From Asparagopsis taxiformis (lineage: Eukaryota; Rhodophyta; Florideophyceae; Bonnemaisoniales; Bonnemaisoniaceae), in NCBI GenBank assembly GCA_030407315.1, contig JALQPE010002004.1, forward strand, positions 186,001-250,000: a stretch of DNA of 64,000 nucleotides, read 5' to 3'. Numbering within the stretch: position 1 is the stretch's first letter; every line of letters begins with the position of its first letter. Made by a program: the position numbers and the translations under genes. Below are positions 1 to 10,361 of the stretch, in pieces. The notes below the pieces were generated by a model. The model saw nothing but the letters and a program-made list of their open reading frames with translations. It was not told where the DNA came from and did no database searches.

Positions 1-285
1 CAGGACACCTGCAGAAAGTGCGTAATGCAGTGCCTCATCGAGCGATCCGAGATGGAAGTTGACCTTTGCGGCAACGATCGCAGCGAGATTTTTGTCAGGG
101 AAGGCGTCGTCTTCGGAAAGTTCTTGGATTTTATCGACTGCACCAGAAATCTCTGGCCAGAACGAATCGGCTAGAGCATTGAGAGAGCGTAGTGCGTGCG
201 CTTGTAGGATCGGCTCTTGTTCCTCCAGCAGAGACAATGCTGGTGCCGCGGAACTAGGGACAATCGATGCGAGTGCTACGCTCAT
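1..285 (-). CDS. RPN2: 26S proteasome regulatory subunit RPN2/PSMD1, N-terminal part (cut by window edge)
   Basis: The reverse strand is open from an ATG at 285 to the window edge, giving 95 codons. The protein starts MSVALASIVPSSAAP and then shows LSLLEEQEPILQAHALRSL, SFWPEISGAVDKIQEL and AAIVAAKVNFHLGSLDEAL. These match, from memory, the N-terminus of PSMD1/RPN2: a short leucine-rich start, then ALxSLN, W-EIS, and the AALIASKVYYxLGEYxxAxxYAL helix pair. RPN2 is the large scaffold of the proteasome base and carries PC (proteasome/cyclosome) repeats further on. Those repeats and the C-terminus lie outside the window. The ATG is followed directly by family-like sequence, so the start is well supported. 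The gene lies downstream of RPS8 on the same strand, about 650 bases away, so it probably has its own promoter. Confidence 0.88.
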   Translation of the reverse strand, partial: MSVALASIVPSSAAPALSLLEEQEPILQAHALRSLNALADSFWPEISGAVDKIQELSEDDAFPDKNLAAIVAAKVNFHLGSLDEALHYALSAGVL

Positions 286-930
286 TGTGGTGGATTGCGC
301 AACACAGAGATTCTGAGCTGAGCGGTTGGACACTGAGAGGAAAGTTTATCTCGCAAACACGGGCGTGTAGTCAGCAAGATGCGTATGGACGATGAGATGA
401 TAGCGGGGGGAGGCTGTAGAGTTGGGTAGGCGAATAACAATGGCCAATTGAAGGCCTTCCAGACGATGAAATGGGGATTTCTGCACCCATCGTTTTGGAC
501 CGGCTCTGACAAAAATGCTGGAACCGACAAGGACAGCCTGTCTTGAAACGGATAAGCCAATTGCGACATACTGTACAAATTATTCCAAAATCTCTGCAAC
601 TGTCCTGGCTGAATGATGCCTGAAAACGATTCTGCACGTGACGAAGACAACGGCATTGAGTTGAATAGCCCCTATCCCTTCAAGTCTCTTTATTTTAGAC
701 AACTGTTCTCATTGACCTTTTGGTCCTCACTAAATGCACAGGCATAGGGAAGAAAGGGAGGAGCGACATAACGTCAAGTCGAGGGTAATGAAGTGTTGCA
801 TTTCCAGAGTTTACTTTGCAGAGCTGATTTAGTCTTCGAGGAAACCAACTTTCGAAACGCTGCACGACAGATGAGCTCCCGAGCCAAATGTCACGATATA
901 CAAAGTGGGTTGATGAGGCATCGGAACGAT
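286..930. other. intergenic, RPN2 upstream region
   Basis: No convincing coding frame on either strand. It should hold the promoter and 5'UTR of RPN2 and the 3'UTR of RPS8, both read leftwards. No clear TATA element was recognised. Confidence 0.5.
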
Positions 931-1694
931 CTAGGACTTTGCGCCAGCCTTCCTCTTCTTCTGCATCGCCCTCATGTAGAATTCAAGCTCTTTCCCTTCG
1001 AGAATATATCCATCAGCCCTACCACATTGACCCGGACGCGATGAGATGGAAGCAAGGAGCCTTCCGGATTGGAAGAGATCGGCAACATGAGTGTCTAGTT
1101 CCAATTTATCTTCGCGGTTCTTCGCTTGCTTCTCAAGTGCTTTCTTGGAAAGCTTAATGGCATCCGCATCAACTGTCTTCTTCTTTCCAAGATCGATTCC
1201 ATAGTGCCTGTTGTAGTACTGACGGAAGGGGGTGGCATCAATCTGGACAATGCATCCCTTGACGAGAGTATTGGTACGCACCAATTCGTTGTTTGAGGCG
1301 TTGTACATGACATTCAAAATACGCGTCTTCTGAGAGATACCTTCAGAACCCCATGAGTATACGCCAGTTTCCAGTCGGAGCGCACGATGCTTGAAGTTAC
1401 CGCCACGGACGCGGACGGGACGCACGAGCTTGGAACCAAGCTTGGTCATTGCAGGCTGACGACCCAATTCATACTTTCTCTTCTTTCGGGTGTACGGATG
1501 CTTTCCACCCGTCAATCGGCGCTTATGGCGCGAGTCGCGACAGATACCTGCAGAGATGATCGTAACGCATCAGGAAGAACGTCAGTATGGACAGGTTTTA
1601 ACTCGGCGTCGATCTGGTGCGGCGCGCGACGGATTCTGCACAGGGGATACGGGAATTGTTGGAGAAGGAGCAGGTGTGTTTGAAACTTACCCAT
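931..1694 (-). CDS. RPS8: 40S ribosomal protein S8 (eS8), two coding exons
   Basis: Cytosolic small-subunit ribosomal protein eS8. The main exon covers 931-1547 and encodes [47 protein letters not shown] and [19 protein letters not shown], which are hallmark eS8 segments. The initiator lies in a separate exon. On the reverse strand 1694-1691 reads ATGG and is followed at once by a GTAAGT donor. The acceptor CTGCAG ends at 1548. Joining the two gives [12 protein letters not shown] in frame, matching the conserved family N-terminus (MGISRDSxHKRR). The intron is 1548-1690 (143 nt) and contains TACTGAC, a plausible branch site. The product is 206 residues, the usual eS8 length. An uninterrupted reading would start at a TTG (1515) and lose the conserved first 12 residues. 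Confidence 0.95.
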
Positions 1695-2782
1695 GATTGA
1701 TTGCGAAAGGGGCGCTCGCTGATGGCAGGACGGACGCGAAAATGGAAAATTGAGCAGCGGAGAAGGTGTAGTACAGGAATGTAGTTGTGATGAACGCGCA
1801 TCGACGTCGGGCGATAGACTAGATCGGATTTAGGTCTTTGATCTAATTCGGCGGCGACGGCGGCCCGATAGGGCTATTTGTATGGAATAGAGTACCGTTC
1901 GGGGTTTTTTGAAGATGTGAGATGGACAATTAGCTTTACACGTGGAAGAATAGTATGGATGGTGCAACGTGGCCAAGCGGTCATAAATAAATTGGTAGCA
2001 GCAGTTGCAGAGCGAGGAAGGGGGGAACGAGTACATGCGTTTCACGTTGAGGCAGAAATTGCAGTGTCGACGGCAGCTAGGCTGGCTTGGCTATTACGTT
2101 GGCGGAAAAGTCTGTTGTCAAGAGAACAGTATATGGGGTGGCCCCATGCGGCGCCATGAGCACAACGGTTTAGACAGGTCGGCGAGGCGGCGTGCCATTG
2201 CACGCGATTGGGAGAGTTTGGCATGGATGTAATCGCGTTGCGAATGGCTAGACATTTGGCAATGTACAGTAACTATCCTACCAACAGGGCCGGACGATGG
2301 GTGGTGAATGATTTTGGTGCAACTCTTGTAAGAGACAAGACAGCAAAGCGCAGTGGAGCGGAGAAGTGAACGTGCGCTCGGTCTTCCACCCACTGCACAG
2401 CGAAAGCCTGGTTGTGCCGACGCAAGGTCGACGCGACGCGCATCGGTTTACAGTTGGCAGCACAGATGGGCGCGGCGCTGCGCGGCGCAGCGCATTTGAA
2501 TTATGGCCAGCAATAACCTGCACTGCGGCGCGCTACCGTGCACTGTCAACCGATCCCAACGCGCAGCGCAGCGCCCTGCCACAGCAGTCCTCCCAGTTGC
2601 GTCAAATTTCTACAAAATCATCTTTCAAATAATTCCACCTTGGCCCCGAGGTCCGTCCGTATGACACACTTGCCACGCGCTGCCTGCCGCATCAACACGA
2701 CCCTTCACTTATCCCGTCTCTTCTCTTCGCTTCCTCTGCCAACGCACCGCCGCACCCCAACGCACCGCCCCCGGATGCCGCC
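1695..2782. other. divergent intergenic region between RPS8 and the PHD gene
   Basis: About 1.1 kb with no supportable gene. It should contain the promoters of both flanking genes. The part near the PHD gene has GC-rich clusters of GCGCAGCGCAGC-like sequence at 2471-2494 and 2558-2580. The last 150 bases before the ATG are C-rich on the + strand, the usual look of leaders in this window. Confidence 0.5.
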
Positions 2783-5700
2783 ATGGCAAACCCGACCCCC
2801 GCAGCCGACGGAGCAGAAGCCTTGCTGAATCTCTCGACCGGAGGCGCCCGTCCATCAACTCTCGCCCCAACAGCAGCACCACCGCAATCCACAACAACTG
2901 CACCGCCGCTCCCCTCCCTTTCCCTCCCGCCCCCAAAACCCCCGTCCCACATGCCCTCGACCCTCTATGCAAATCCTCCATTGCCTCCAACCCTCCCATC
3001 CGCTCTTCCCCACATATCACCGCCGTTACCCTACCTCCCTCCACACCTTCCAGCACATGCGCTTCCACATCCGCAGCAGCTCGACGCCCGCCCCTCCCAT
3101 CCTCTCCCCCACCTCGACTGGCGAGAATATCCACTTCCAGGCTATGAACAACTCCCCGCCGTCTCCTCCGCCCACACCGCATGGGAACCGGACACTCAAG
3201 CATACCCAATTTGGCAGCAGTATCCATACTCCCATCCCTACTACTACTATCCTGCGCCCGCTCCAGCTCCGGCACCCCAATTGCGCTATCCCCGCCTACG
3301 TCTTCCCGTTGACCCCCGACTACCGCTCACAACACTCCCGGAACATAGTATCCCTCCACTCAAATCCTCGTACCCGGAAAATTCCCTGCTGGATAGACTG
3401 CCTCGCGAACCCACCAAGACTTCAACCGAGCCCGAATCAGACTCACTTGCTTCCAAAGGACGCGCTCCGGGCTTGGCCGACCTTATGAACCCAGCAGACA
3501 ACTCTCCCGGTGCAGACGACCCCCCTAACGGCGCTGTTATTGCTGAACCCAGTCCCTCTTCTCCTAACAACTCTCAACCAACTGCGCCACTGCCCCCTCT
3601 GACTGCTCTGCCGTCGGCCAAAACTGAACCAAACGCAGCTACGGAAGCGCTAAAAACTGAACCTGCACGTTCGGACCAATCTGGCTCAAAACCGAACAAG
3701 TCAGAGCAAGATCAACTGGAAGACACATTAGGGAAGGAACCAAAGGAGGAAACAGATGCCGCAAAGAAAACAGAAGGCGTAACGGATGTCAAGGATGAAA
3801 AATTTGAACATGATTTGAACTCAAAACAGGTGGCTAGCCCGAAAATTGACAGCGCCATGAAAAATGTGGAATCTAGTCCTGAAGACAAAATGGATGGCGA
3901 AACAGGTACGAAAGATGCACAGCTTGATAACAAGGCAAGGAGGGAACCGAGCGAAGAGGATGATCCGAACGAAAGCGCTGCAGATGCTTCGGAAGATGAT
4001 GATGACGGAGAGGACGAATTGGACGCAGATGCAGGATCTGCCGAAGAAGATGGAGAGGATTCTGTAGACCAAGACGATGCGTGCAACGATTCGGAGATCA
4101 CAAGATGCCCTTGCAAATCCACCGCAAATTCTTCATTCATGGTAGCTTGCGATCAGTGCAATACTTGGCAACATTCCAAGTGCATGGGCTTTCGTCGCAC
4201 AAGCGAAGTTCCGCAAGAGTACTACTGCAACATTTGTCGTCCGGAAGAAATGCGTATCACTTGCATTGCACATCCGAAATACAAGGAACGACACAATGCG
4301 CAGAGGGATGGGAAAGAGCGTCGTGATTCTGACGTCGCACTTGCTGCTGTCCGGCCTGCTGAGTTGAGAAAACTGTTTGCCGCGGATTTGAAGCAGAAGC
4401 GTTTGGGAATAAAACTTTCCAGGAGTGAGACATACCAGCGATATGCCGCTCTGTCTAGAAATCAGTATGCGAAGCATCGCTCCAGCATAATCGAAGGGCT
4501 TTCTGTGTTGCTGGATCAAAATCGAAGCGATGTGACAGACAAACTAGACAACACGCTTAGACGTATGCGTTCTAGTTCTGGCGATGCTCTGACTGACGGA
4601 GCATCTGAGCGGAGGCGTGGAACATCTGTACCTTCTAGTGAGGCACTAGCCGAACCATCGAATTCTCGATCCCATGGGCACCGCAATCAAGGTTCTGGAC
4701 GCGGCAATACACAAAAACGTGCCAGACCACAGTCTCTCTCACTGGAACAATTCGAAGTACAAGCACGTGCAGATGCTTCCATGCCAGAGATATCAGGCGA
4801 GATTGATACATCAGGATCTGACATGGCGACCGCTCGTGGCATGTCCCGCGAAGAACGGAAGCTTCAACAGACGATGAAGTTGTTCGCCAGAATGGAGGAG
4901 CGAGAAAGAGAAAAGAAAAAGCCTCGTACTGTGGATGCCGGTAGCTCTCCAAAGGCAACACATCCTGGACGCCCAAAGACTCCTCGCGTCTCGTCCCAAT
5001 TACGGAATGCGCCATCTCCAAAAGCTTTATCAACCCCTCCGCGCGATGAACCTTCAGAACAGAAAGCAAAGTCAACAAAGGTTGAGACGCGTCAGCAGCA
5101 ACAACACAATCAAAGATCAGTTGGGTCTAGTTCTAAATCAGAAACTGAGCCAGCTCGGGAAACGTCGCGTCGAGAACGAGAGCATCGAATTCGCGAACGG
5201 CCGGAACGAGTTCCTACGCGGCGAAAAGATTCTTGCGCCCTGGACAACACAAACATAGTTTCGAATAGGAGGCGGGGGCTACTGGAAAGGGAACGATCAA
5301 ACGAGGGAAAGAGACGTCGTGTTAGTAACGTATCTAGGGATACAGAGAAGAAGGCTAATACGAACAAGGAGCAAGCGAAACGAGATCCCTCGTTGGATTT
5401 CAAGCTTTATGTTCCAGGCCCATCTGTACTTGGAAGTCGAAAAATCTCCAAGAGCAGATTATCTCGATTAGATAGGGAGTTTATTGCCGAGGAGGAATCC
5501 ACTCGCCTGGAATCGGAAGGACGATTAACTCTGCGGTCGAATAAGAAGTATTGGCTGCTTGCCTCTGCTGAAGCAGCCGAAGGTGATTGTGAACTTCCCG
5601 ATACGGCTCCAGCTCCGATGAAAAAGCGCTTCAAAGCATTACCAATTTCTCATTGTTCCCTTGATGAAAATAATGGCACTGGAAGTACACTGGAAAGTGA

Positions 5701-7660
5701 GGAAAACCGTGAAGATATTAAGGAGTCCACAGTCTCCGTAAGCATGGTTGTTGTAAGCGAAAAGGGGAGTCTACCAGATAATGGCGAGATCTTGGAGTCT
5801 TCACGCCTTATTCTTCCATCTGTAAAGTGCGAAGACAAGTTGAAGCTTAAGGAAAACCCACGAACTCAGGGGTGTTTGAAGAAAAGGAAGTGCATGTTTT
5901 CTAATGATTCCGGACAACAACCAGATTTCAAACCTGATAAGCCATCGCTGCCATCTCAAACTAACAGTGCAAGAGCTAATCGGAGTACAACTCCAGCCTC
6001 ACCATGTAGGTCGTCTCCACCACCAGCTTCTCCCCTGTCGTCATCACATTCACTAGTATCTCCTCTGCCAGTCTCACCGCAGAGGCGTTCTCCGAAACCA
6101 GTACCAGCTGTTCCATCACGTTCATCAGAATCACCGTCACCGAGTACAACTGCTGGAAATACGGTTTCTCACAAGGGGGTTGCAACGTATCCAGCCCTTG
6201 CGTCGCCTGCTTCGCCAACACCACATCCAGCATCACCTGTTCCAAAATCATCAGCACCGATACAAGCACAATCCCCCAGGCTACGTTCATCCCCCATGCC
6301 ACTGAAGAGTAGCCCACCTCCATCTTCCCCTTATCACCGGAACCCAACACCAGTACCCAAGAGTGGGTCCGCATTGCAATCACCAAACACGACCGAAAGG
6401 ATATCTCCAAATCTCATACCTCCACAAGCGTCGAAGCCTATTTCTTCGCCATTGCACTCAGTCAAACAGTCTCCGAAGCAATCTCCAAAACCGGTGCTGA
6501 AAGAAAACCCCAAACCACCAGCACTAGAACTACCAAATGCGAAACTTTCACCAACGCTGAGAAAGTCGCCGGTTCAGTCACCAACTTCAAAAGCTGCTAG
6601 CCCTTCAATAACACTAAGTTCACCATCGCTAGACAAAAACAAGCAGCCGAATTCAAAGTCCAAGGTTGGTCTTGCGAAGATACCTTTGTCTCGACCAGTG
6701 CCAAGATCAGTTTCAAAACCCTTGGGGCCACCTGGAAGTGGAGAGGACAAGACAGGACAACAGTCTGGTTTGAGTGCGTCAAAGATGCCTGCTCCAAGCA
6801 AGCCTGCTTTGCCAGCACTCGTCATCCCACTTAGTAAGCCTAAGCCAATACGTGCTGCAAATGATGGAGAACTTCCAAGCTCACAACCTTCAAGTGCAAA
6901 AGGTCAGTTCGGCTCCGAAGCGCGGAAATCTCCGACTAGTCTTGGATTTCGAGGAATTCGTTCAGTTCCGCTTTCTCAGGTTCGGAAAACGGATGGGAAA
7001 ACAAAAGAAATAACGCGACGACAGAGCAGCAATACTTCCAGCGATGATGTCGCTGTAGCGTCCCCGCCTTCGGCCGAAGCTAAAACTGTTCCAGCGTCGT
7101 CAAGTAGCGCTACGATAAGCGATATTTTCCAGCAAAGGTTACAAGGGTTTCTCAACCCAACTCCATCCAATTCTGGCGATCATTCGGCTGTGGGAAAGCA
7201 AGTCAAAGCACCTGTTGGTTTGAACTCCAAAGTTGGGTCCGGGGAGAACTCTCGAACTATTAACCGTTCAAGCCCTAGAAGGGGAACCAATGGTCCACAT
7301 GGTCTGTCCTCATATCGTAATAAGTCATCCGATTCTCTTTGGCGTGGATTACCATCCAGTGGGACGACGGAGCCTCATTCAGCTCCGCCGTTTCATTCGT
7401 CTTCAAGCGGTGCGCCCCCATCAGTGTCTCTACCCCATATTAATGGTAGAACAACGACAGGAATTGGTGGTGAGGGAGGCCGTTACAATGGCAATCGTCT
7501 GGGACCTTTGTCTGGACGCGATGAGAAAGGACGAAACAATACATCACACAATCGAACTTGGAATAATTACCTACAGAAGAACGGTTGGGGACAAGGTTCG
7601 GGTATGGATCATCATTCTGGTAATGGAGTTGGACGGGGGAATCGCCGGGGACGACATTGA
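2783..7660 (+). CDS. large low-complexity protein with one PHD finger
   Basis: Single open frame of 1625 residues from ATG 2783, in good context (gccATGG). Residues 1-180 are very rich in Pro, Tyr and Ala. An acidic segment (about 395-432) precedes a PHD finger at about 440-490: CPCKSTANSSFMVACDQC, then WQHSKCMG and YYCNICRPEE, which has the C4-H-C3 zinc ligands and the usual Trp before His. PHD fingers mostly read methylated or unmodified histone H3 tails, so a chromatin role is likely. After the finger comes a conserved-looking helical stretch (about 520-600), then long Arg/Glu-rich and Ser/Pro-rich tracts to the end, closing with GNRRGRH. No SET, TFIIS or bromodomain was recognised, so the subfamily is open. 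Many apparent frames on the opposite strand are shadows of this low-complexity gene. Confidence 0.8.
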   Translation: MANPTPAADGAEALLNLSTGGARPSTLAPTAAPPQSTTTAPPLPSLSLPPPKPPSHMPSTLYANPPLPPTLPSALPHISPPLPYLPPHLPAHALPHPQQLDARPSHPLPHLDWREYPLPGYEQLPAVSSAHTAWEPDTQAYPIWQQYPYSHPYYYYPAPAPAPAPQLRYPRLRLPVDPRLPLTTLPEHSIPPLKSSYPENSLLDRLPREPTKTSTEPESDSLASKGRAPGLADLMNPADNSPGADDPPNGAVIAEPSPSSPNNSQPTAPLPPLTALPSAKTEPNAATEALKTEPARSDQSGSKPNKSEQDQLEDTLGKEPKEETDAAKKTEGVTDVKDEKFEHDLNSKQVASPKIDSAMKNVESSPEDKMDGETGTKDAQLDNKARREPSEEDDPNESAADASEDDDDGEDELDADAGSAEEDGEDSVDQDDACNDSEITRCPCKSTANSSFMVACDQCNTWQHSKCMGFRRTSEVPQEYYCNICRPEEMRITCIAHPKYKERHNAQRDGKERRDSDVALAAVRPAELRKLFAADLKQKRLGIKLSRSETYQRYAALSRNQYAKHRSSIIEGLSVLLDQNRSDVTDKLDNTLRRMRSSSGDALTDGASERRRGTSVPSSEALAEPSNSRSHGHRNQGSGRGNTQKRARPQSLSLEQFEVQARADASMPEISGEIDTSGSDMATARGMSREERKLQQTMKLFARMEEREREKKKPRTVDAGSSPKATHPGRPKTPRVSSQLRNAPSPKALSTPPRDEPSEQKAKSTKVETRQQQQHNQRSVGSSSKSETEPARETSRREREHRIRERPERVPTRRKDSCALDNTNIVSNRRRGLLERERSNEGKRRRVSNVSRDTEKKANTNKEQAKRDPSLDFKLYVPGPSVLGSRKISKSRLSRLDREFIAEEESTRLESEGRLTLRSNKKYWLLASAEAAEGDCELPDTAPAPMKKRFKALPISHCSLDENNGTGSTLESEENREDIKESTVSVSMVVVSEKGSLPDNGEILESSRLILPSVKCEDKLKLKENPRTQGCLKKRKCMFSNDSGQQPDFKPDKPSLPSQTNSARANRSTTPASPCRSSPPPASPLSSSHSLVSPLPVSPQRRSPKPVPAVPSRSSESPSPSTTAGNTVSHKGVATYPALASPASPTPHPASPVPKSSAPIQAQSPRLRSSPMPLKSSPPPSSPYHRNPTPVPKSGSALQSPNTTERISPNLIPPQASKPISSPLHSVKQSPKQSPKPVLKENPKPPALELPNAKLSPTLRKSPVQSPTSKAASPSITLSSPSLDKNKQPNSKSKVGLAKIPLSRPVPRSVSKPLGPPGSGEDKTGQQSGLSASKMPAPSKPALPALVIPLSKPKPIRAANDGELPSSQPSSAKGQFGSEARKSPTSLGFRGIRSVPLSQVRKTDGKTKEITRRQSSNTSSDDVAVASPPSAEAKTVPASSSSATISDIFQQRLQGFLNPTPSNSGDHSAVGKQVKAPVGLNSKVGSGENSRTINRSSPRRGTNGPHGLSSYRNKSSDSLWRGLPSSGTTEPHSAPPFHSSSSGAPPSVSLPHINGRTTTGIGGEGGRYNGNRLGPLSGRDEKGRNNTSHNRTWNNYLQKNGWGQGSGMDHHSGNGVGRGNRRGRH

Positions 7661-7910
7661 GTGCGTTAGATAAATCTTCGACATGTGCACAGAACAACTG
7701 ACTGCGGGAATACGTTGAAATCTGTATAGTTAAAAGTTTTACTACTGAACGATAAACAGTGTAAAATGATCTGAGACAATCTCCCGCAACTAAATATTAA
7801 ATCGTCAGTGACGAGGTCCGCAGTTGCGAGATGTGGAAAGCATTGGATTTCGACTGTCGAGAGAATCTCAGAACTACTAGACTTGGAAAATTATTGTGCT
7901 GGTCTTTATT

Positions 7911-9422
7911 CTATCTCCGCGGCTGTGGTAGCGATGTATTCCATGCAGCACGTCGGCCGATAGGCCTTAGCAGCACTGAATTTGTCAGCCAACCTTTAAG
8001 GTCTGCTTCTCTAGCAAAACCATCAAACTTTGAATTAGCAAACTTATACGATTCTTCAACTAAGTCACGATTGCGGCTTTCTCGCTGTCCGACTTCCTTA
8101 TATCGATTCCAAAAGTAATCCGCCTGCAGAAATGCTTTGAGACAATCGTGACTCTTGGCATCATTTCTAAGTACGATTTTCATGCGCGTGCCCTCGTACG
8201 TAAATAAGTAACGCTCATTCCTATACATTTTGAGTAGATACTGCAGTGCCTCAGCGTCCGGGGCACATTCCTGAAGACGCGCGCCAAGATCAATATTGGG
8301 TGCATGCAACGAATCAAGCCAAGGTCTATTGAGGATTCGCTCGTGACGGTTTCCTTCGCTGAGATTAGGCACCTTGCCCTCCTCCAAGTAAAATTTGATA
8401 AGCATGTGCGCTCGCTGTCTGTTGAGCGTTCCCAGCTGAATGCCTTTTATCTCCCGATACACAGAGAACAAATGCGCAAGTGAGACGGATACAAATGCCG
8501 ACATGGCCAGTCTTCGACTATTAGCAGTGTAGCGCGACAACAGTATACCAACAGCAGTGCCCATGAGATCGCCGGTGACACCTACAGTTTCCTGCTTGGC
8601 TGTAATATCACCAAGATTCTCTCGGCGCATAAAGCTTCTATAAATCGCGCTTCGAGTGCTCGCGGCGGCGACAGTTGAAGCACCCTTTGCCATGTTCGCA
8701 ATACACGCAAGGGGCAGAAAGAGATGGGGCACGGCCGGGGTAACACTCTCAAGTGCGCAAGACATATTGAGAACAAAAGCAGCCATAAGTCTGTACTGTT
8801 TGGTCTCTGCATCAAAACCATTGCCCACCTGGGAGAAGAGCATGCGACCGGCACGCCCCATACCGTCCCGAATGACCCATTGCAGTGCGGCGGCCAGTGG
8901 GGCGGCGCTTTGTCGACCGACACCAACGGCAAGGAGGAGCCCCTGTGTGGAGAACACACCCACAGCACCGCCGAAGAAAAAGGCGGAGAGTCTCCATCTG
9001 GTGTACTGAACGAAGCCAGGACCGACGCTGTCCGGGTAGCCCTCGGGAAAGGCCCATAATTTGAGACGATCGATGGCCTTCCCCCTCCATGTGCGCGCAA
9101 TAGATGTTTCACGGACGCGCAACTTGTCGCCGGCGCGGTAGGAGGCGCCACCCTTGCGACTGGGTGAATCGGGTCGGTCGACGAAGAATTCTCGCTTGCC
9201 GTTTCGAACATACTCTACCGCGGCGGCTGTGGCGGATATGGGCTCGTTCTCGGATTCCAGCTCCTCCTTGTCGACGCGTTCGGAACGCGAGAGCCGATTG
9301 TCGCGACGGAAGGGCAATGCGAACAGAAGGGGCGGTTGTTGCGCTCGCTGCTGCTCGTAGATACGCTGCGCCTGCAATGTGGTTCGACAGGTGCGGCGTT
9401 GATGAACAGATAGATGGGACAT
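7911..9422 (-). CDS. RUS (ROOT UVB SENSITIVE)/DUF647 family protein
   Basis: 503 residues from ATG 9422; the frame stays open a little further, but only with a GTG. The DUF647 core runs from about residue 120 to 300. Features include GYPDSVGPGFVQYTRWR, the family-typical ALQWVIRDGMGRAGRMLF, then RLMAAFVLNMSCALE and NMAKGASTVAAASTRSAI. Arabidopsis RUS1 and RUS2 act in early seedling UV-B sensing and vitamin B6-linked metabolism, and other family members are predicted plastid or membrane proteins. The biochemical activity is not known. The C-terminal half (about 330-500) is the usual RUS tail. The N-terminal 110 residues are Arg/Gln-rich and could hold a targeting sequence. The gene converges on the PHD gene and diverges from SRP54. 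Confidence 0.88.
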   Translation of the reverse strand: MSHLSVHQRRTCRTTLQAQRIYEQQRAQQPPLLFALPFRRDNRLSRSERVDKEELESENEPISATAAAVEYVRNGKREFFVDRPDSPSRKGGASYRAGDKLRVRETSIARTWRGKAIDRLKLWAFPEGYPDSVGPGFVQYTRWRLSAFFFGGAVGVFSTQGLLLAVGVGRQSAAPLAAALQWVIRDGMGRAGRMLFSQVGNGFDAETKQYRLMAAFVLNMSCALESVTPAVPHLFLPLACIANMAKGASTVAAASTRSAIYRSFMRRENLGDITAKQETVGVTGDLMGTAVGILLSRYTANSRRLAMSAFVSVSLAHLFSVYREIKGIQLGTLNRQRAHMLIKFYLEEGKVPNLSEGNRHERILNRPWLDSLHAPNIDLGARLQECAPDAEALQYLLKMYRNERYLFTYEGTRMKIVLRNDAKSHDCLKAFLQADYFWNRYKEVGQRESRNRDLVEESYKFANSKFDGFAREADLKGWLTNSVLLRPIGRRAAWNTSLPQPRR

Positions 9423-10361
9423 TTTGAATTGGGAAGACACAAATTGACGGGCGATTGTGTTGTTCGCGCTTGGTTGATGGCAGGGGTGGAGCGGATGTGC
9501 CCCAGCCTTGGCGATGATCGCTGTGCATCAGCGTGCTATCTGGATGCACGTGTGAGGAGTTGCCTGTCAGCCAGGCAGCCTGAAACTTATTTCGCCGAAA
9601 AATTATACGATAAAATAGTTCCGTATGACACGTAACTCTCTCTTGTCGATGTCATCTTCAGAGCGTTCCGTGTCGTCGTCCTCCCAATGTCGATATCTCG
9701 ACCTTGATCTTATTTGCAACATGTCGTACGTCTGTACCTTTTCAACGACATGACTTGAGAGCCGACTCGAAAATAATGGATCACACATTACACAATATTT
9801 CATTGCACTGCCGATATGCCTGATAGTAGTTGCGATTTGTACGATTTTATCTTTCTCGTGAACAAGTGATATTGCAAGTTTCGGAAGCAGACTATCGGTT
9901 CGTACCTCCCTCTTTCTCTATAATGCTTCACCTAGTCACAACTGGCATACACAATTTTTCTCAAGCCGCTAGACTCACGATGTCTGTTCGATGATACCGT
10001 CTCTTTGAACAGCATGTGTAAGTAACATAGTGTTGTATCTCAAACGTATAAAGAGCTGCGATAACTTTGCCTAGTTGCTGAGATCGGTTATGGATTTCAA
10101 CCGAAGAGAACGTGATTTGAGGCAATTTCGTTGGTATTTTGAAAATCACAGATTTTAACAGTTGTGCTGATCTCGCCACTCCAGATTGAACTTGTGTGTC
10201 TGACATAATCAATGGCCTCGCGTTTGAAGTGCCATTAGATGTCGCCGACTGCCCAATTCAGGTGTCTCTAGGTAACTCTACACTTTCCACCGTGCTTGTG
10301 CTAGAAGAGAAGCACGTCAATTCCCACGGGGGACGACTCGACCGGGCACATCTTAATCAAG
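9423..10361. other. intergenic region between RUS and SRP54, with a possible hidden spliced gene
   Basis: About 940 bases, more AT-rich than the neighbouring genes. On the reverse strand there are two open stretches: 10206 down to about 9961 (begins MSDTQVQSGVARSAQ) and about 9880 down to 9603 (contains KLAISLVHEKDKIVQIA and ends DKRELRVIRNYFIV). A donor GTATCA near 9990 and the acceptor GATAG near 9893 would join them in frame. No family was recognised. The divergent promoters of RUS and SRP54 must also lie here. Confidence 0.25.

Noticed and set aside
3712..4140. 142-codon Ser-rich frame on the reverse strand
   Set aside because: Antisense shadow of the acidic part of the PHD gene; composition mirrors GAA/GAT codons.
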